A stretch of DNA of 29,185 nt, from positions 1 through 29,185 of the forward strand of contig CAJTQP010000028.1 in assembly GCA_910578575.1 (NCBI GenBank), read 5' to 3'. Positions 1 to 7,534 of this stretch are shown one piece after another. The notes under the pieces were generated by a model. The model did no database searches, was not told the origin of the DNA, and saw nothing but the letters and a program-made list of their open reading frames with translations. The first letter of the stretch is position 1. Each line of letters starts with the position of its first letter. Source of the DNA: an uncultured Oscillospiraceae bacterium. GTDB taxonomy: Bacteria > Bacillota > Clostridia > Oscillospirales > Oscillospiraceae. A program made the translations under genes and the position numbers.

Positions 1-1660
1 AGGTTCCGGCCATATCGCTACCAGTAAAGATGCCCGCCCGGTAAAGCTGATAGATGGCGGTGTCAGAGCGGTACACGTCGGGAATCGCCCCGTCCGCCAC
101 CTTGTTCACCGCCGGCAGGGCATCGCTGGGCAGGGCCTTCCCCAGGATGGAGGCGAACTCCTGCCGGGTGAGGGGGGCATTCAGGTCCTTGGGCAGGGAG
201 GACAGGATGCCCTGGCTGAGGGCGTAGTCGGTATAGGCCTTGTACCAGGGGTCTGTGGCGGCGAAGCTGCCGTTTCCTGTGAGGTACTGCTTCCGCAGCC
301 GGGCGGCCATGGTGATGGTCTGGGCGGCGGTGACGTTGCCGTCGGGGCCGAATTTGTTCACATCCGTGCCGTTCATCAGCCCGTATTCATAGACGGAGGC
401 CACGCTGCCCCGATACCAGGCGTTGGAGGCCACGTCTTTGAAGCTGCCGTTGTAGCTGCCCGTCTTGGCAAAGCCCACGCCAGAGGTGCTCCAGCGGGCA
501 GTGAGGGTGTGCCCGGTATTGGTAAGGTGGCTTACCCCTGTGGTGACGAAGTTCCCGCTGTCGGAGTACCAGCCCAGGAAGGCGGAACCGGACTTGGTGG
601 GGGTAGGCAAGTCATAGGTGGCGGAAGTTTTCACCAGTTGAGAGCCGGGGGAGACCTTGCCCCCGTTGGCGTTGTATGTAATGGTCAGGGAGTTGGCCTG
701 GACTGTAAAGGGTTGGTAATCGGCGTTGGTGAAGGTCCAGGGGTTGGTGGTGGAGCTGGCCGCCTGGAGCTTGAGGCGGTAGCTCCCGGCGGGGAGGGCT
801 TCAATGGTGTAAGGGGAGACTACATAGAAGTAGGCCTTGTAGTTCTCCTCCCAAGTGCCGTCGGACTTCTTCCGGTCCACGTAGAGATTGTGGTGGGTGG
901 CCCGGTTGCCGATGGTCCAAGTGAGGGTGAGGCGGTCCCCGTCGCCGTAGGTGCTGGCAATGGCGTTGGGTTTCGGGGCCGAGGGGGCGGTGAACTGGGG
1001 GAGGATGGTGTCCGTCCCGGCGGTGTTGGCCCGGAAATAGAGCAAGCCGCCGATGGTGCCGTTGTAGGCGGAAAGGCGGGTCTTGGAGGCATAGCCGGGG
1101 TCAAAGATGACGGCATCGCTGCTGTTGTCCACAGTGCCGTCTACGGCCACAAAGTGCCCGCTGTTGTTCACGCGGGCCACTAGATACAGGCCCTTGCCCC
1201 GGAGCTCGTCGATTTTGGCGCAGACCTCCTCCAGGGGAGTGTCCACAGGGAAATACTCCCGGCCCACATAGTAGAAGCGGGGGGAGACGTTGGCGGTGAT
1301 GGGGCCGTAGGACAGCAGAGCGTCGTTGGAGGAGGTGGCGCTGTGGCTGATGAAGCCCTTGCTGTCCAGCCAGTCCCGATAGGTGCCGGGGTTTAAGGCG
1401 GCGGGGTCATAGGCCCCGGAGTGGCACATGAGAATGGCGATGGAGGTGACCAGACAGCCGGAACGGGTCATGGTGTGCAGGTCCCCCAAGGGGGTCTCCC
1501 CCCAGGCAGGGTTCCCCTGCCGCCAGGTGGTGTAATCGGTGGAATAACTGACACCGTTGTATGTGGAGGTCCCGGCAGCGCCTGCCATAGGGACCGCCAG
1601 CAGGGAGAGGAGGATGGTCAAAACCAGGGCCAGGGAGAGGATACGTCGCTGTGCCTTCAT
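1..1660 (-). CDS. Secreted C39-like cysteine peptidase with InlB-type repeat and SLH domains (3' end cut by window edge)
   Basis: This reading frame is open from an ATG at 1660 to the left edge, giving 553 codons without a stop. Residues 1-29 form a signal peptide (MKAQRR, a leucine-rich core, AGAAG). A papain-fold/C39-like peptidase follows at about 35-210. The likely nucleophile is Cys69 in the motif RSGCLVTSIA; His169 lies in SGHFVAVDG and an acidic partner, Asp187, in FDPGY. Residues 225-322 look like a fibronectin-type beta domain. Residues 325-390 are one InlB B-type repeat (YNANGG to GWY to ARW). SLH-like units begin near 405 and 465, and a third is cut at the edge. The protein should be secreted and held on the wall by the SLH units, with peptidase or amidase activity outside the cell. 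An AGAAGG ribosome site precedes the ATG. The family assignment rests on motifs only; the substrate is unknown. Confidence 0.8.
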   Translation of the reverse strand, partial: MKAQRRILSLALVLTILLSLLAVPMAGAAGTSTYNGVSYSTDYTTWRQGNPAWGETPLGDLHTMTRSGCLVTSIAILMCHSGAYDPAALNPGTYRDWLDSKGFISHSATSSNDALLSYGPITANVSPRFYYVGREYFPVDTPLEEVCAKIDELRGKGLYLVARVNNSGHFVAVDGTVDNSSDAVIFDPGYASKTRLSAYNGTIGGLLYFRANTAGTDTILPQFTAPSAPKPNAIASTYGDGDRLTLTWTIGNRATHHNLYVDRKKSDGTWEENYKAYFYVVSPYTIEALPAGSYRLKLQAASSTTNPWTFTNADYQPFTVQANSLTITYNANGGKVSPGSQLVKTSATYDLPTPTKSGSAFLGWYSDSGNFVTTGVSHLTNTGHTLTARWSTSGVGFAKTGSYNGSFKDVASNAWYRGSVASVYEYGLMNGTDVNKFGPDGNVTAAQTITMAARLRKQYLTGNGSFAATDPWYKAYTDYALSQGILSSLPKDLNAPLTRQEFASILGKALPSDALPAVNKVADGAIPDVYRSDTAIYQLYRAGIFTGSDMAGT

Positions 1661-1686
1661 GCTGACAGCCCTTCTTTCTATAGGAT

Positions 1687-1730
1687 ATTATAGTTGACAC
1701 AGTTGAAAAGAAGTAAATACTTTTTTTCAA
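1687..1730 (-). promoter_or_regulatory. Promoter with operator-like inverted repeat for the C39-like/SLH gene
   Basis: On the minus strand a perfect TATAAT lies at 1687-1692, about 27 bp before the ATG. The -35 is poor (TTTACT or TTACTT at 18-19 bp). Overlapping the -35 zone is an inverted repeat with 12-bp arms (1703-1714 and 1719-1730, one mismatch, arm core TTGAAAA) around a 4-bp spacer. A weak -35 plus a dyad suggests an activator or repressor site. The promoter call is fair; the regulator is unknown. Confidence 0.55.
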
Positions 1731-1795
1731 CATGAACAGTATCGCATAGTTTCGTGGAAAAGTCTAGGGAAACGGGGAAATTTCTCTAAAAGTGA

Positions 1796-1831
1796 CAAAA
1801 AGCGGACTGGGAGGATGGCGCCCAGTCCGCT
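1796..1831 (-). terminator. Rho-independent terminator of the glycolytic operon
   Basis: A perfect 11-bp stem (1801-1811 with 1821-1831, 9-nt loop) is followed on the minus strand by five T residues (1800-1796). It lies 27 bp after the eno stop codon. Confidence 0.9.
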
Positions 1832-1857
1832 TGGTCTGTGAAAGAAGGCAAAGTCTG

Positions 1858-3156
1858 TCAACGGAGGTTGAAGAAGGCCTCCCGGCCCAGATAGAGGGCC
1901 GCTTCGTCCAGCTCCTCCTCGATGCGCAGGAGCTGGTTGTATTTGGCCACCCGGTCCGTCCGGCTGGGGGCGCCGGTTTTGATCTGTCCGGCGTTCAGGG
2001 CCACAGAGAGGTCGGCAATGGTGGTGTCCTCCGTCTCCCCGGAACGGTGGGAGATCACAGCGGTGTAGCCCGCCCGGTTGGCCATCTGGATGGCGTCCAG
2101 GGTCTCGGTGAGGGTGCCGATCTGGTTGACCTTGATGAGGATGGAGTTGGCTACCCCCTTCTGGATGCCCTCCCGGAGGCGTTGGGTGTTGGTGACGAAG
2201 AGGTCGTCCCCCACCAGCTGGACCCGGTTGCCCAGGGTCTTGGTGAGCAGGGCCCAACCCTCCCAGTCGTTCTCCCCCATGCCGTCCTCCAGGGAGAGGA
2301 TGGGGTAGCTGTCGGCAAAGCGCTTCCACATGTTCACCAACTGCTGCCGGGTCATGGTCTTTTTGGCCTTAGGCAGGTCATAGCAACCGGTCTCCTCGTT
2401 GTACCACTCGGAGCTGGCGGCGTCGATGGCGATCATGAAGTCGTCGTAGGGCTTGTAGCCGGCGGCCTCAATGGCGGCCACGATGGCCTTCAAGGCGTCC
2501 TCGTCCCGCTTGAGGTTGGGGGCGTAACCGCCCTCGTCGCCCACCCCGGCGGCGGGGGTGCCGTTCTCCGCCAGGACGCCTTTCAGGGCGTGGAACACCT
2601 CGGCGCACATCCGCAGGGCGGTGCGGAAGCTCCCGGCCCCCACGGGCATAATCATGAACTCCTGAATGTCCACGTTGTTGGTGGCGTGGGCCCCGCCGTT
2701 GAGAATGTTCATCATGGGCACCGGCAGGGTCTTGGCGTTGACGCCCCCCAGGTAGTTGTACAGGGGGATGGACAGGCTCTCGCTGGCGGCCTTGGCGCAG
2801 GCCAAGGAGGCTCCCAGGATGGCGTTGGCCCCCAGGCGGCTCTTGCTGGGGGTGCCGTCCAGTTGGATGAGGAGCATGTCGATGTAGGTCTGATCCAGAA
2901 CGTTCAGCCCGATAAGGGCCTCCGCGATCTCGGTGTTCACGTTGGTCACGGCCTGTTCCACGCCCTTGCCCCGGTAGCGCTCCCCGCCATCCCGGAGTTC
3001 ACAGGCCTCATATACGCCGGTGGAAGCCCCAGAGGGCACCGCCGCCCGGCCCACAGTGCCGTCGTCCAAATAGACCTCTACCTCCACAGTGGGGTTGCCC
3101 CGTGAGTCCAGGATCTCCCGGCCCAGAACATCTACGATCTCGATCATCTGCTTCAT
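1858..3156 (-). CDS. eno: Enolase
   Basis: Enolase (2-phosphoglycerate hydro-lyase) interconverts 2-phosphoglycerate and phosphoenolpyruvate in cytosolic glycolysis. At 432 aa it has the usual length. Visible hallmarks are LDSRGNPTVEVEV near the N-terminus, SGASTG of the mobile loop, the catalytic-acid region GDEGGYAP, metal ligands in AIDAASSEWY, SLEDGMGENDWEGW and GDDLFVTN, the lysine of ILIKVNQIGT, and the signature SHRSGETEDTTIADL. The start ATG at 3156 is preceded by AAAGGAG about 10 bp upstream; a second in-frame ATG three codons in (MIEIVDV) is possible. It is the last gene of the trmL-pgk-tpiA-gpmI-eno unit, 46 bp behind gpmI, and is closed by the terminator at 1796-1831. Identification is secure. 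Confidence 0.99.
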   Translation of the reverse strand: MKQMIEIVDVLGREILDSRGNPTVEVEVYLDDGTVGRAAVPSGASTGVYEACELRDGGERYRGKGVEQAVTNVNTEIAEALIGLNVLDQTYIDMLLIQLDGTPSKSRLGANAILGASLACAKAASESLSIPLYNYLGGVNAKTLPVPMMNILNGGAHATNNVDIQEFMIMPVGAGSFRTALRMCAEVFHALKGVLAENGTPAAGVGDEGGYAPNLKRDEDALKAIVAAIEAAGYKPYDDFMIAIDAASSEWYNEETGCYDLPKAKKTMTRQQLVNMWKRFADSYPILSLEDGMGENDWEGWALLTKTLGNRVQLVGDDLFVTNTQRLREGIQKGVANSILIKVNQIGTLTETLDAIQMANRAGYTAVISHRSGETEDTTIADLSVALNAGQIKTGAPSRTDRVAKYNQLLRIEEELDEAALYLGREAFFNLR

Positions 3157-3202
3157 AATTTATCTGCTCCTTTGAAATCCGCCGCCCGTCAGGGGATGCG
3201 GC

Positions 3203-4720
3203 TTATTGATTGATCAAAATTAGCGTGCTGCCGTCCATCTCCTCTGGCTGGTTGAGGCCCATCAGGTCCAGCATGGTGGGGGCGATGTCGGCCAGGCGCC
3301 CGTCCCGCAGGTGGACGTCCGCACCCACAATGCAGAAGGGGACGGGACTGGTGGTGTGGGCGGTGAAAGGTTCCCCGTTTTCGTCCAGCATCCGCTCGGC
3401 ATTGCCGTGGTCGGCGGTGATCAGGGCCACGCCGCCCATCTGGGTGGTGGCGTTCACCACCTGGCCTACGCAGGTATCCACCGTCTCCACCGCCCGGACC
3501 GCCGCGTCATAGACCCCCGTGTGGCCCACCATGTCGCAGTTGGCAAAGTTCAAGATCACCACGTCATACTGGCCGCTGCGAATGCGCCGGACGGCCTCCT
3601 TGGTGATTTCCCCGGCGCTCATCTCCGGCTTTTGGTCATAGGTGCTCACCTTGGGGGAGGGGATGAGCACCCGGTCCTCCCCAGGGAAGGGCTCCTCCCG
3701 GCCGCCGTTGAAGAAGAAGGTCACATGGGCGTATTTCTCCGTCTCGGCAATGCGCAGCTGGCGCATCCCCAGGGAGCTGAGGTACTCCCCAAAGCAGTTG
3801 TCCAGGGACTGATGGGGGAAAGCTACGGACACGTTGGGGATGGTGGCGTCATATTCCGTGGCACAGACGAAGTGCAGGGGGAAGAAGTGCCGGCCCTTGA
3901 GCTTATCAAAGTTGGGGTCGGTGAGGGCGCGGGTGAGCTCCCTGGCCCGGTCGGGGCGGAAGTTGAAGAAAATGACAGAATCATTTTCCTTGATGCAGCC
4001 CTCTGGGCAGCACACCACCGGCTCCATGAACTCGTCGGTAACGCCCTTTGCATAGGAGGCCTCCACCGCGGCAACAGGGTCCGCCTGGAAGGGGGCCTCC
4101 CCCTTCACCAGGGCGTCGTAGGCCCGCTGGAGGCGGTCCCACCGGCTGTCCCGGTCCATGGCGTAGTAGCGGCCCATCACATGGGCCAGCTTACCCACCC
4201 CCAAATCCTTTAGCTTTTCCTGGAGCTGGCGGACAAATCCCGCCCCGGAACTGGGGGAGACGTCCCGGCCGTCCAGGAAGGCGTGAATATAGAGCTGTTC
4301 CAGACCGCGCCGTCTGGCCAGCTCTATCAGGGCGAAAAGATGGTCGATATGGCTGTGGACCCCCCCGTCGGAGAGCAGGCCCATCAAGTGCAGGGCACCC
4401 TGCTGGGCGGCGCAGGCGTCCATTGCCGCCAAAAACGCCGGGTTTTCGTCAAAGGAGCCGTCCGCAATGGCGCAGTTGATCCGGGGCAGGTCCTGCATGA
4501 CCACCCGCCCGGCGCCGATATTGGTGTGCCCCACCTCGCTGTTGCCCATCTGCCCCTGGGGCAGGCCCACGTCCAGACCGGAGGCGTCCAGCTGGCAGAA
4601 GGCGTACTGGGAGAAGAGGTATTCCAACTGCGGGGTGCGGGCGGCATGGACGGCGTTGCCGGGGATCTCCTCCCCCAGGGCAAAGCCATCCAGGATAATC
4701 AATGTCGTCGGTGCTTTCAT
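3203..4720 (-). CDS. gpmI: 2,3-bisphosphoglycerate-independent phosphoglycerate mutase
   Basis: This manganese-dependent mutase of the alkaline-phosphatase superfamily interconverts 3- and 2-phosphoglycerate through a phosphoserine intermediate. The 505-aa length is typical. The N-terminal metal site is LIILDGF (Asp11). The nucleophile is Ser61 in GQMGNSEVGHTNIGAG. The phosphotransfer domain shows HAFLDGRDVSPSSG, and the C-terminal metal half has NFANCDMVGHTG and TADHGNAERM. The start is supported by GGAGGAG upstream. It lies 28 bp after tpiA and 46 bp before eno, so one message is likely. The cofactor-dependent type (gpmA) is excluded by fold and length. Confidence 0.99.
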   Translation of the reverse strand: MKAPTTLIILDGFALGEEIPGNAVHAARTPQLEYLFSQYAFCQLDASGLDVGLPQGQMGNSEVGHTNIGAGRVVMQDLPRINCAIADGSFDENPAFLAAMDACAAQQGALHLMGLLSDGGVHSHIDHLFALIELARRRGLEQLYIHAFLDGRDVSPSSGAGFVRQLQEKLKDLGVGKLAHVMGRYYAMDRDSRWDRLQRAYDALVKGEAPFQADPVAAVEASYAKGVTDEFMEPVVCCPEGCIKENDSVIFFNFRPDRARELTRALTDPNFDKLKGRHFFPLHFVCATEYDATIPNVSVAFPHQSLDNCFGEYLSSLGMRQLRIAETEKYAHVTFFFNGGREEPFPGEDRVLIPSPKVSTYDQKPEMSAGEITKEAVRRIRSGQYDVVILNFANCDMVGHTGVYDAAVRAVETVDTCVGQVVNATTQMGGVALITADHGNAERMLDENGEPFTAHTTSPVPFCIVGADVHLRDGRLADIAPTMLDLMGLNQPEEMDGSTLILINQ

Positions 4721-4748
4721 GGGACTACTCCTCCCAACTGTTGCTGGC

Positions 4749-5537
4749 TTAGCATTCTTCCGGCTCGTCCTGGCTGGCGGCCTGGATGATGGCCAGGAGC
4801 TTTTCCGGGTCCAGGGATGCGGTGCCGATGAGGCCGCCGTCTACGTCCTCCTGTTCCAGGAGGGCGGCGGCATTTTTCTCATTCATGGAGCCGCCGTACT
4901 GGATGGTGGTGGAACGGGCCACCCGTGCGTCATAGAGCTTGTGCAGGATGTCCCGGATGGCGGCGCAGACCTCACCGGCCTGCTCCGGGGTGGCGCTGAC
5001 GCCGGTGCCGATGGCCCAGATGGGCTCATAGGCGATGACCACCCGGCGCATCTCCTCCGCGCTGACCCCCGCCAGGGCCACCTTGATCTGGTAGGCGATG
5101 AGCTCCGGGGCCACCCCTAGCTGCCGCTGGTCCAGGTCCTCCCCCACACAGAGGATGGGGCGCAGACCGGCGTCCAGGGCGGCGCGGACTTTTTTGTTCA
5201 CCACCAGGTCGCTTTCGCAGAAGAGGCTGCGGCGCTCACTGTGGCCGATGATGACGTATTTCACGTCCAAATCCGCCAGCATGGCGGCGGAGACCTCCCC
5301 GGTGTAGGGGCCGTGGTCCTCCCAGTGGAGGTTCTGGGCCCCCAGGGAGATGCGGCTCTCCCGCAGGAGCTTTCCCGCGATGGCGATGTCCACATAGGGC
5401 ACACACAGCACGATGCCGCAGCGGCGGTTCCGGGGGAGCGCCTCCCGGAGGCGCTCCACAAAGTCTCTGGTTTCTGCGGCGGTTTTATTCATTTTCCAGT
5501 TGGCCGCGATGATGGTTTTGCGGTATTTTCTGTTCAT
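4749..5537 (-). CDS. tpiA: Triose-phosphate isomerase
   Basis: TIM-barrel enzyme that interconverts dihydroxyacetone phosphate and glyceraldehyde-3-phosphate. All catalytic signatures are present: NWKMNK with Lys15, IIGHSERR with His99, AYEPIWAIGTG with Glu171, and the phosphate-binding GGSMNEKN and GLIGTASLD near the C-terminus. The 262-aa length is slightly above the usual 250, mostly through a short N-terminal extension and the acidic tail. The start codon overlaps the pgk stop by four bases (ATGA at 5534-5537), pointing to translational coupling with pgk. Confidence 0.99.
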   Translation of the reverse strand: MNRKYRKTIIAANWKMNKTAAETRDFVERLREALPRNRRCGIVLCVPYVDIAIAGKLLRESRISLGAQNLHWEDHGPYTGEVSAAMLADLDVKYVIIGHSERRSLFCESDLVVNKKVRAALDAGLRPILCVGEDLDQRQLGVAPELIAYQIKVALAGVSAEEMRRVVIAYEPIWAIGTGVSATPEQAGEVCAAIRDILHKLYDARVARSTTIQYGGSMNEKNAAALLEQEDVDGGLIGTASLDPEKLLAIIQAASQDEPEEC

Positions 5538-6742
5538 GGAGTCTCCCCACGGTCAGCCAGGCAGGCGATGGCAGGCAGCTCCAGCCCTTCCAGGAACTCC
5601 AGGGCAGCGCCGCCGCCGGTGGAGACATGGGAGATGTTCTGGCCATAGCCGGTCTTTTCAATGGCGGAGACGGAGTCGCCGCCCCCCACGATGGTGACGG
5701 CCTCCTTCTGCTGGGCCAGGGCCTTGGCCACGGCGTTGGTGCCTGCGGCGAAATTGGGGAACTCAAAGACACCCATGGGGCCGTTCCAGAACACGGTGGC
5801 CGCCCCCTGGATGGCCTGGGTGAAGAGTTTTACGGTTTCGGGGCCGATATCCATGCCCATCAGCCCCACGGGGATGGACATGGAGGGCACCACCTGGCCC
5901 TCGGCCTCGGCGGAGAACTCTGCGGTGGCCACGTTGTCCACCGGGAGCAGCAGCTTTACCCCCAGCTCCTGGGCTTTGGCGATCATCTCCCTGGCGTAGA
6001 CGATGTGGTCCTCGTCCAGCAGGGAGGCGCCGATGCGCCCGCCCTGGGCCACTTGGAAGGTGTAGGACATGCCGCCGCCGATGATGATGGTGTCTGCTTT
6101 ATGTAAGAGGCTGTTGATGACGCCGATCTTGTCGGCCACCTTTGCCCCGCCGAGAATGGCCACCAGGGGCCGCTTGGGGTCGTCCAGAGCTTTGCCCAAA
6201 AAGGCCAGCTCCTTTTCCACCAGCAGTCCGGCCACAGAGGGGAGGTACTCCGCCACCCCAGCCGTGGAGGCGTGGGCCCGGTGGGCGGCGCCGAAGGCGT
6301 CAAAGACGAAGAGATCTGCCAGGGAGGCCAGCTCCTTGGCAAAGTCCGGGTCGTTCTTCTCCTCCTCGATGCGGAAGCGCAGGTTCTCCACCAGCAGCAG
6401 TTCACCGGGCTGGAGGGCGGCGCACTTGGCCTTGGTGTCCGGCCCCAACACGTCCTGGGTCAGGGGGACCGGGCGGCCCAGAAGCCGCTCCAGATGGTCA
6501 CGGGCGGAGAAGAGGGACATTTCCTGCTGCCACTCCCCGTGGGGGCGGCCCATGTGGGAGAGGAGGATCACCGCCGCCCCCTGCTCCAGCAGGTAGCGGA
6601 TGGTGGGCAGGGTGGAGACGATCCGGGTGTCGTCGTGGATCACGCCGGTTTTCTTATCATGGGGAACGTTGAAATCACAACGCAGGAGGATCTTCTTTCC
6701 GGTGACGTCGATGTCCCGGACGGTCTTCTTGTCATAATTCAT
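5534..6742 (-). CDS. pgk: Phosphoglycerate kinase
   Basis: Transfers the acyl phosphate of 1,3-bisphosphoglycerate to ADP, the first ATP-yielding step of glycolysis. At 402 aa it is of normal length. Visible motifs: LLRCDFNVP, the substrate-arginine region LLSHMGRPHG, GAAHRAHAST, ILGGAKVADKIGV, GGGMSYTF, the nucleotide site WNGPMGVFE, and the glycine-rich GGGDSVSAIEK with STGGGAALEFLEG. The ribosome site AAAGGGG overlaps the end of trmL, which lies 12 bp upstream; tpiA follows with a 4-bp overlap. In many Firmicutes gap precedes pgk; here trmL occupies that place. Confidence 0.99.
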   Translation of the reverse strand: MNYDKKTVRDIDVTGKKILLRCDFNVPHDKKTGVIHDDTRIVSTLPTIRYLLEQGAAVILLSHMGRPHGEWQQEMSLFSARDHLERLLGRPVPLTQDVLGPDTKAKCAALQPGELLLVENLRFRIEEEKNDPDFAKELASLADLFVFDAFGAAHRAHASTAGVAEYLPSVAGLLVEKELAFLGKALDDPKRPLVAILGGAKVADKIGVINSLLHKADTIIIGGGMSYTFQVAQGGRIGASLLDEDHIVYAREMIAKAQELGVKLLLPVDNVATAEFSAEAEGQVVPSMSIPVGLMGMDIGPETVKLFTQAIQGAATVFWNGPMGVFEFPNFAAGTNAVAKALAQQKEAVTIVGGGDSVSAIEKTGYGQNISHVSTGGGAALEFLEGLELPAIACLADRGETP

Positions 6743-6754
6743 GAGATAGCCCCT

Positions 6755-7273
6755 TTATTCATCTTTGTTTGGCCCCCCGTCCCAGTGGCCGGGGTCTGCC
6801 ATTTCACCTTCGTTGCGCAGTTGGGGGAAGCCCAGCTGGCGCAGTGCCTCGTAGGTCAGGATCGCCACGGAGTTGGCCAGGTTCAGGCTGCGGGCGTCTG
6901 GACGCATGGGGATGCGCAGGCAGCGCTCGGCGTGGGCCTCCCGGAACCACTGGGGCAGTCCGGCGGTCTCCTTGCCGAAGAAGAGCCAGCAGTCGTCCTG
7001 GAAGTGGACGCTACTATAGTCCCTGGGGGCCTTGGTGGTGGCCAGCCAGAACGCGCGGACCTGATTTTTTGCAAACAACTCCTCTATGCTATCATAGACG
7101 GAAAGGTCTACCATGTGCCAATAATCCAGCCCTGCCCGCTTCACGGCCCGGTCACTGATGTCGAAGCCCAGGGGGCGGATGAGGTGCAGGCGGCTGCGGG
7201 TGGCGGCACAGGTGCGGGCAATGTTGCCGGTGTTCATGGGGATCTCCGGCTCCACAAGCACGATGTTGAGCAT
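6755..7273 (-). CDS. trmL: tRNA (cytidine(34)-2'-O)-methyltransferase, TrmL/YibK type
   Basis: SPOUT-class (alpha/beta-knot) RNA methyltransferase. TrmL proteins 2'-O-methylate the wobble base of tRNA-Leu isoacceptors using S-adenosylmethionine. The 172-aa protein shows the conserved N-terminus NIVLVEPEIPMNTGNIARTC, the cofactor-knot motif LFFGKETAGLP, and IPMRPDARSLNLANSVAI, which forms the trefoil knot. A short polar tail (GHWDGGPNKDE) is extra. It is the first gene after the promoter at 7355-7383 and lies 12 bp before pgk, so it is co-transcribed with the glycolytic genes. The ribosome site is modest (AAAAGG close to the ATG, with GAGG farther up). Family call secure; target base inferred from orthologues. 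Confidence 0.94.
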   Translation of the reverse strand: MLNIVLVEPEIPMNTGNIARTCAATRSRLHLIRPLGFDISDRAVKRAGLDYWHMVDLSVYDSIEELFAKNQVRAFWLATTKAPRDYSSVHFQDDCWLFFGKETAGLPQWFREAHAERCLRIPMRPDARSLNLANSVAILTYEALRQLGFPQLRNEGEMADPGHWDGGPNKDE

Positions 7274-7301
7274 GGGCCTTTTCTCGCCTCGATCCTGAGT
7301 G

Positions 7302-7321
7302 GGACGGTACTTGTTCCGTCC
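7302..7321 (-). other. Small hairpin in the trmL-operon leader
   Basis: A perfect 6-bp stem (7302-7307 with 7316-7321) with an 8-nt loop sits in the roughly 75-nt leader between promoter and trmL start. No riboswitch class is recognised; it may only stabilise the message. Confidence 0.35.
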
Positions 7322-7354
7322 AGTCTGATGTGCAGTCTACTACTTATATTGCCG

Positions 7355-7383
7355 ATTTTACCCCCTGTCCAGCGAAATTTCAA
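7355..7383 (-). promoter_or_regulatory. Sigma-A promoter of the trmL-pgk-tpiA-gpmI-eno operon
   Basis: Minus-strand TTGAAA (7378-7383), 17-bp spacer, TAAAAT (7355-7360). Both boxes match consensus at five of six positions. It is the only good promoter seen ahead of the glycolytic operon. Confidence 0.75.
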
Positions 7384-7470
7384 TAAAAAAAGCCATGCAA
7401 AGGGAAAAATGAGAAAAATTTAAGCGCTTTTCATAGAAATCCAAGGGAATCCAAGGGGAATTTGGTAGAC

Positions 7471-7519
7471 AAACCCCACAGACCGGCGAGAGCGATCCCG
7501 CGCCCGCCGGCCCGTGGGG
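7471..7519 (-). terminator. Terminator of the ABC transporter operon
   Basis: 15-bp stem (7474-7488 with 7505-7519), fully paired in minus-strand RNA if two G-U pairs are allowed, followed by only three T residues (7473-7471). It lies 15 bp beyond the permease stop codon. The T-tract is short, so efficiency is uncertain. Confidence 0.65.
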
Positions 7520-7534
7520 CCGTAGGATTTTATA

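Noticed and set aside
509..1183. 224-codon plus-strand frame over the left edge gene
   Set aside because: The minus-strand frame from 1660 has a signal peptide, catalytic motifs and SLH domains; the plus frame is its low-complexity shadow.
1792..3105. 437-codon open frame antisense to eno
   Set aside because: Gly/Val/His-rich translation with no family motif; a product of GC-biased codons of the true enolase gene on the other strand.
7302..7383. T-box or other attenuator ahead of trmL
   Set aside because: Leader has one small stem and no T-box sequence or terminator/antiterminator pair.
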